DNA from: Salinilacustrithrix flava
GTDB taxonomy: Bacteria; Actinomycetota; Acidimicrobiia; Acidimicrobiales; Salinilacustritrichaceae
NCBI RefSeq assembly: GCF_041228405.1
Contig: NZ_CP133888.1
Coordinates: 3,224,001 to 3,288,000 of the forward strand
Length of the DNA: 64,000 bases
Direction of reading: 5' to 3'
The position numbers and the translations under genes are program-made. Shown here one piece after another: positions 61,903 to 64,000 of the stretch. Numbering within the stretch: the first letter of the stretch is position 1; each line of letters starts with the position of its first letter. The notes below the pieces were generated by a model. That model had not been told where the DNA came from. It saw only the letters and a program-made list of their open reading frames with translations, and did not search any database.

Positions 61903-63140
61903 TCGAGCACCGCCTCGAGCCCGTCGATCAGGCGCGCCACGTCCTCGGCCGAGGTGTAGTGGACCAGCGAGGCCCGCACGACCCCGCGCCGGGGGTCGAC
62001 GCCCATCGCCTCGAGCGTGCGCCAGGCGTAGAAGTGCCCGGAACCGACGGCGATCTCCCGGTCGGCCAGGGCGGTGGCGACGGCGAGGGGGTCGTGGTGC
62101 TCGGGGACGAAGGCGATCGTGGGGCAGCGGTGCCCGGCTGAGTCGTCGGCCGGGCCGAGGAGGCGCACGTCGTCGCGCCCGTCGAGCCAGGCCAGCAGGG
62201 GCGCGGCCACGGTGGCCTCGTGGGCCTGCCAGCGGCTCGCCATCGCGTCGCAGGCCGCCCGGAGGTCCTCGGCCGGGTCGCCGTGGTGGTCGGCCTGCTC
62301 GAGGACCATGTCGAGCACGGCGGCGGAGCAGGCGACCTGGGGGTGATCGGGACCGGCCGGGTTCAGCCGCTTGCTCACCACGTCGGCGTTGAAGAAGTGG
62401 CCCTGGTTCGGGAGGGCGTCGAGGAGGGGTCGCCGCACGGCCATGAGCCCCTGGTGGACCCCGTAGACCTTGTAGAGGCTGCACAGGTAGACGTCGGCGT
62501 GCAGGTGGCCGACGTCGGGGATGCCGTGGGGCACGGCCGACACGCCGTCGACGACGGCCCACGCGCTCGCCTCGTGCACGAGGCGCACCAGGGTGTGGAC
62601 GTCGTTGAGGACGCCGACGATGTTGGACGCATGCGGGAGGTGCACCAGCCGGGTGGCGGCCGACAGGAGGTCCTCCAGCTCGGCCGGGTCGAGCAGGCCG
62701 GTGTCGGGGTCGATGCCCCAGACCCGCACGGTGGCACCGGCCCGGATCGCCGCTCGCTCGATGGCGCCGCGGTTGGCCTCGTGGTCCTGGTCGGTGACGA
62801 TCACCTCGTCGCCGGCGCCGAGCAGCTCCTCGAAGGCGTGGGCGAGGGTGTAGGTGTTCGCCGAGGTCGACGGGCCGAGGTGGACCTCGTCCTCGCCGAC
62901 CCCCAGGGCCTCGGCCCACCGGGCCCGGGCGCGGTCCATGGCGCGACCGGCCGCCATCGCCGGTCCGCCCGGGTGGTGCGGTTGCACCTTTCGGTGCACG
63001 TAGTGCTCGTGGAGCGCGTCGATCGTCTGGCCGCAGGCGTAGCTGCCGCCGGCGTTCTCGAACATGGCCCACCGCCCGGCGTCGGTGCCGAAGACGGGGA
63101 ACTGCCGGCGCACGAGGTCCAGGTCCAGGGGCGTGTGCAT
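61899..63140 (-). CDS. Cysteine-desulfurase-like class V aminotransferase
   Basis: A 413-residue PLP enzyme. It starts LDLVRRQFPVFGTDAGRWAM with FENAGGSYA (the FLDNAxxG-like entry), has GPSTSANTYTLAHAF and VIVTDQDHEANRGAIERAA, then AWAVVDGVSAVPHGIPDV, and a Lys in YLCSLYKVYGVHQGLMAV near residue 223 that should bind PLP. It looks like the Csd/SufS or isopenicillin-epimerase-like branch rather than IscS. No iron-sulfur assembly genes are adjacent, so the sulfur donor role is uncertain. The TGA stop overlaps the next gene's TTG. Confidence 0.85.
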   Translation of the reverse strand: MHTPLDLDLVRRQFPVFGTDAGRWAMFENAGGSYACGQTIDALHEHYVHRKVQPHHPGGPAMAAGRAMDRARARWAEALGVGEDEVHLGPSTSANTYTLAHAFEELLGAGDEVIVTDQDHEANRGAIERAAIRAGATVRVWGIDPDTGLLDPAELEDLLSAATRLVHLPHASNIVGVLNDVHTLVRLVHEASAWAVVDGVSAVPHGIPDVGHLHADVYLCSLYKVYGVHQGLMAVRRPLLDALPNQGHFFNADVVSKRLNPAGPDHPQVACSAAVLDMVLEQADHHGDPAEDLRAACDAMASRWQAHEATVAAPLLAWLDGRDDVRLLGPADDSAGHRCPTIAFVPEHHDPLAVATALADREIAVGSGHFYAWRTLEAMGVDPRRGVVRASLVHYTSAEDVARLIDGLEAVLD

Positions 63141-63177
63141 CGCAACGTTGTAGCCCGGCTGGCACCGCCGCCCGTGG

Positions 63178-63564
63178 TCAAGCGTCGAGGAGCTGCTCCA
63201 ACCCGTCGAGGTCGGCGACCGTGACGGTGAGCCCGGGATGCCGGATGAGGCGGAACGGATCGATCCCGGTGACCGGCTCGTGGAAGCCGATGCAGAGCCC
63301 GGCATCGCCGTTCGTCGCGAAGGTGATGCCCCGGTCGGCGAGGGAGAGGTGGGCAGGCCCGGCGGTCTTGGGCAGCGTGTAGGGCCCGGTCCGCTGCGTC
63401 CCGGCGACGTTCGCCAGGGGCGTGCGCACCCGCCACGGACCGAAGCGGGCGTCGAGCTGCTCGTCGCTCACCCGGACCACCGCCGTGGAGGGCCGCACGC
63501 CGAAGGGGAGCGCCAGCCGGCGGTACGTGGGATCGAATCGGAACGCGAAGCGGTGATCGGCCAT
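63178..63564 (-). CDS. Uncharacterised small conserved protein
   Basis: A 128-residue soluble protein of unknown function. It is rich in short strands and contains RFDPTYRRLALPFGVRPSTA, then DARFGPWRVRTPLANVAG and LSLADRGITFATNGDAGLCI, followed by GIDPFRLIRHPGLTVTVADL. The pattern resembles conserved actinobacterial hypothetical proteins; I assign no role. The ATG at 63564 is chosen because the extension to 63990 would cover argC. It is divergent from argC. Confidence 0.6.
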   Translation of the reverse strand: MADHRFAFRFDPTYRRLALPFGVRPSTAVVRVSDEQLDARFGPWRVRTPLANVAGTQRTGPYTLPKTAGPAHLSLADRGITFATNGDAGLCIGFHEPVTGIDPFRLIRHPGLTVTVADLDGLEQLLDA

Positions 63565-63599
63565 GGTGGGTTCGTACCCGGACGGGCCCCGGAACACGT

Positions 63600-63615
63600 T
63601 TGCATAGTCATGCAA
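63600..63615. promoter_or_regulatory. Palindromic operator upstream of argC (ArgR-box candidate)
   Basis: TTGCAT-AGTC-ATGCAA is a perfect 16-bp palindrome in otherwise GC-rich DNA. It covers the expected -35 region of the argC promoter (TTGCAT, 19 bases before TAGGCT). Size and position fit an ARG box for the arginine repressor; identity is inferred from the downstream gene. Confidence 0.55.
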
Positions 63616-63624
63616 GCAAGCGGA

Positions 63625-63630
63625 TAGGCT
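63625..63630 (+). promoter_or_regulatory. -10-like box TAGGCT of argC
   Basis: TAGGCT lies 6 bases before the argC ATG at 63637; no Shine-Dalgarno site is present. Together with the palindrome just upstream it looks like a repressible leaderless promoter. Confidence 0.55.
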
Positions 63631-63636
63631 CCGCCC

Positions 63637-64000
63637 ATGATCTCCGTCGGCATCCTGGGTGCGTCCGGCTACGCCGGGTCCGAGCTGCTGCGGCTGCTCG
63701 CGGCCCACCCGGAGCTCGAGGTCCGCGTCGCCGGGGCCGAGAGCCAGGCGGGCACCGCGGTCGCCGACCTGTACCCGAACCTGGCTGCCGCCTACCCCGA
63801 CCTCGCCTTCACCCCGGCCACCGCGGAGGACTGCGACGGGCTGGACCTGGTCTTCCTCGGCCTGCCCCACGGGCTGAGCCAGGAGATCGTGCCCCGGCTG
63901 CGCGGCCGGGTGAAGTGGATCATCGACGCGGCGGCCGACTTCCGGCTGAAGGACCCGTCCCTGTACGAGCAGTGGTACGGCCAGACGCACCCGGCACCCG
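63637..64000 (+). CDS. argC: N-acetyl-gamma-glutamyl-phosphate reductase (partial)
   Basis: First 121 residues of ArgC, cut by the window end. It begins ISVGILGASGYAGSELLRLL, the NADP-binding Rossmann motif with the family GASGYxGxEL signature, and continues through VFLGLPHGLSQEIVPRL and IIDAAADFRLKDPSLYEQWY, all typical of ArgC. The enzyme reduces N-acetylglutamyl phosphate in arginine synthesis. The rest of the arginine operon probably follows outside the window. Confidence 0.96.
   Translation, partial: MISVGILGASGYAGSELLRLLAAHPELEVRVAGAESQAGTAVADLYPNLAAAYPDLAFTPATAEDCDGLDLVFLGLPHGLSQEIVPRLRGRVKWIIDAAADFRLKDPSLYEQWYGQTHPAP

Overview
The window is 64 kb of very GC-rich DNA (A and T are scarce at third codon positions) carrying conserved core genes in actinobacterial order: rel, hisS-aspS, alaS-ruvX-mltG-aroE, aroC-aroB-pepP-efp-nusB-pyr, mihF-gmk-rpoZ-coaBC-metK-priA-def-fmt-rsmB, ribDE-ribBA-ribH-hisG, infC-rpmI-rplT, pheST and argC. 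An actinobacterial integration host factor (mihF), DUF6286/AmaP-type Asp23 partners, and an SGNH protein with DUF4214 repeats suggest the class Acidimicrobiia, perhaps near Iamia. That placement is inference; no rRNA or tRNA gene is present to test it. I see no IS element, phage, CRISPR array or defence island.

Layout. 1-2.5 kb: end of an RDD membrane protein, then bifunctional (p)ppGpp enzyme rel. 2.5-5.0 kb, minus strand: a six-gene Asp23 envelope-stress operon headed by a J-domain protein. 5.2-11.5 kb: hisS-aspS, a glutamate-dehydrogenase-like enzyme and rarA. 11.5-23.6 kb: alaS-ruvX-mltG-aroE, a DUF4388 protein, a prepilin peptidase, aroC-aroB (no aroK between them), an M24 peptidase, efp and an unusual nusB-HAD fusion. 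24.0-34.6 kb: pyrimidine operon pyrR-pyrB-pyrC-carA-carB-pyrD, an opposing DUF2254 gene, and pyrF. 34.6-43.8 kb: mihF, gmk, rpoZ, coaBC, metK, priA, def, fmt, rsmB, mog. 43.8-49.9 kb: a response regulator, riboflavin genes and hisG. 50-57 kb: a PAS-GGDEF-EAL protein, DUF1844, the infC operon, an rRNA methyltransferase, a histidine kinase and an HNH/DUF222 gene. 57-64 kb: pheST, an SGNH-DUF4214 exoprotein, a cysteine-desulfurase-like enzyme, a small unknown and the start of argC.

The genes are mostly housekeeping: translation, nucleotide and cofactor synthesis, shikimate pathway. Many are joined by 4-base overlaps. The most interesting content is regulatory. More than a dozen starts lack a Shine-Dalgarno site but have a TA(G/C)(G/C)(G/C)T-like box 6-10 bases ahead of the start codon, the arrangement expected of leaderless mRNAs. 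pyrR has a PyrR-loop-like leader and a terminator-like hairpin inside its first 17 codons. infC appears to start at ATA and gmk at CTG. argC is preceded by a perfect 16-bp operator-like palindrome. I did not find a convincing wholly new multi-gene system.
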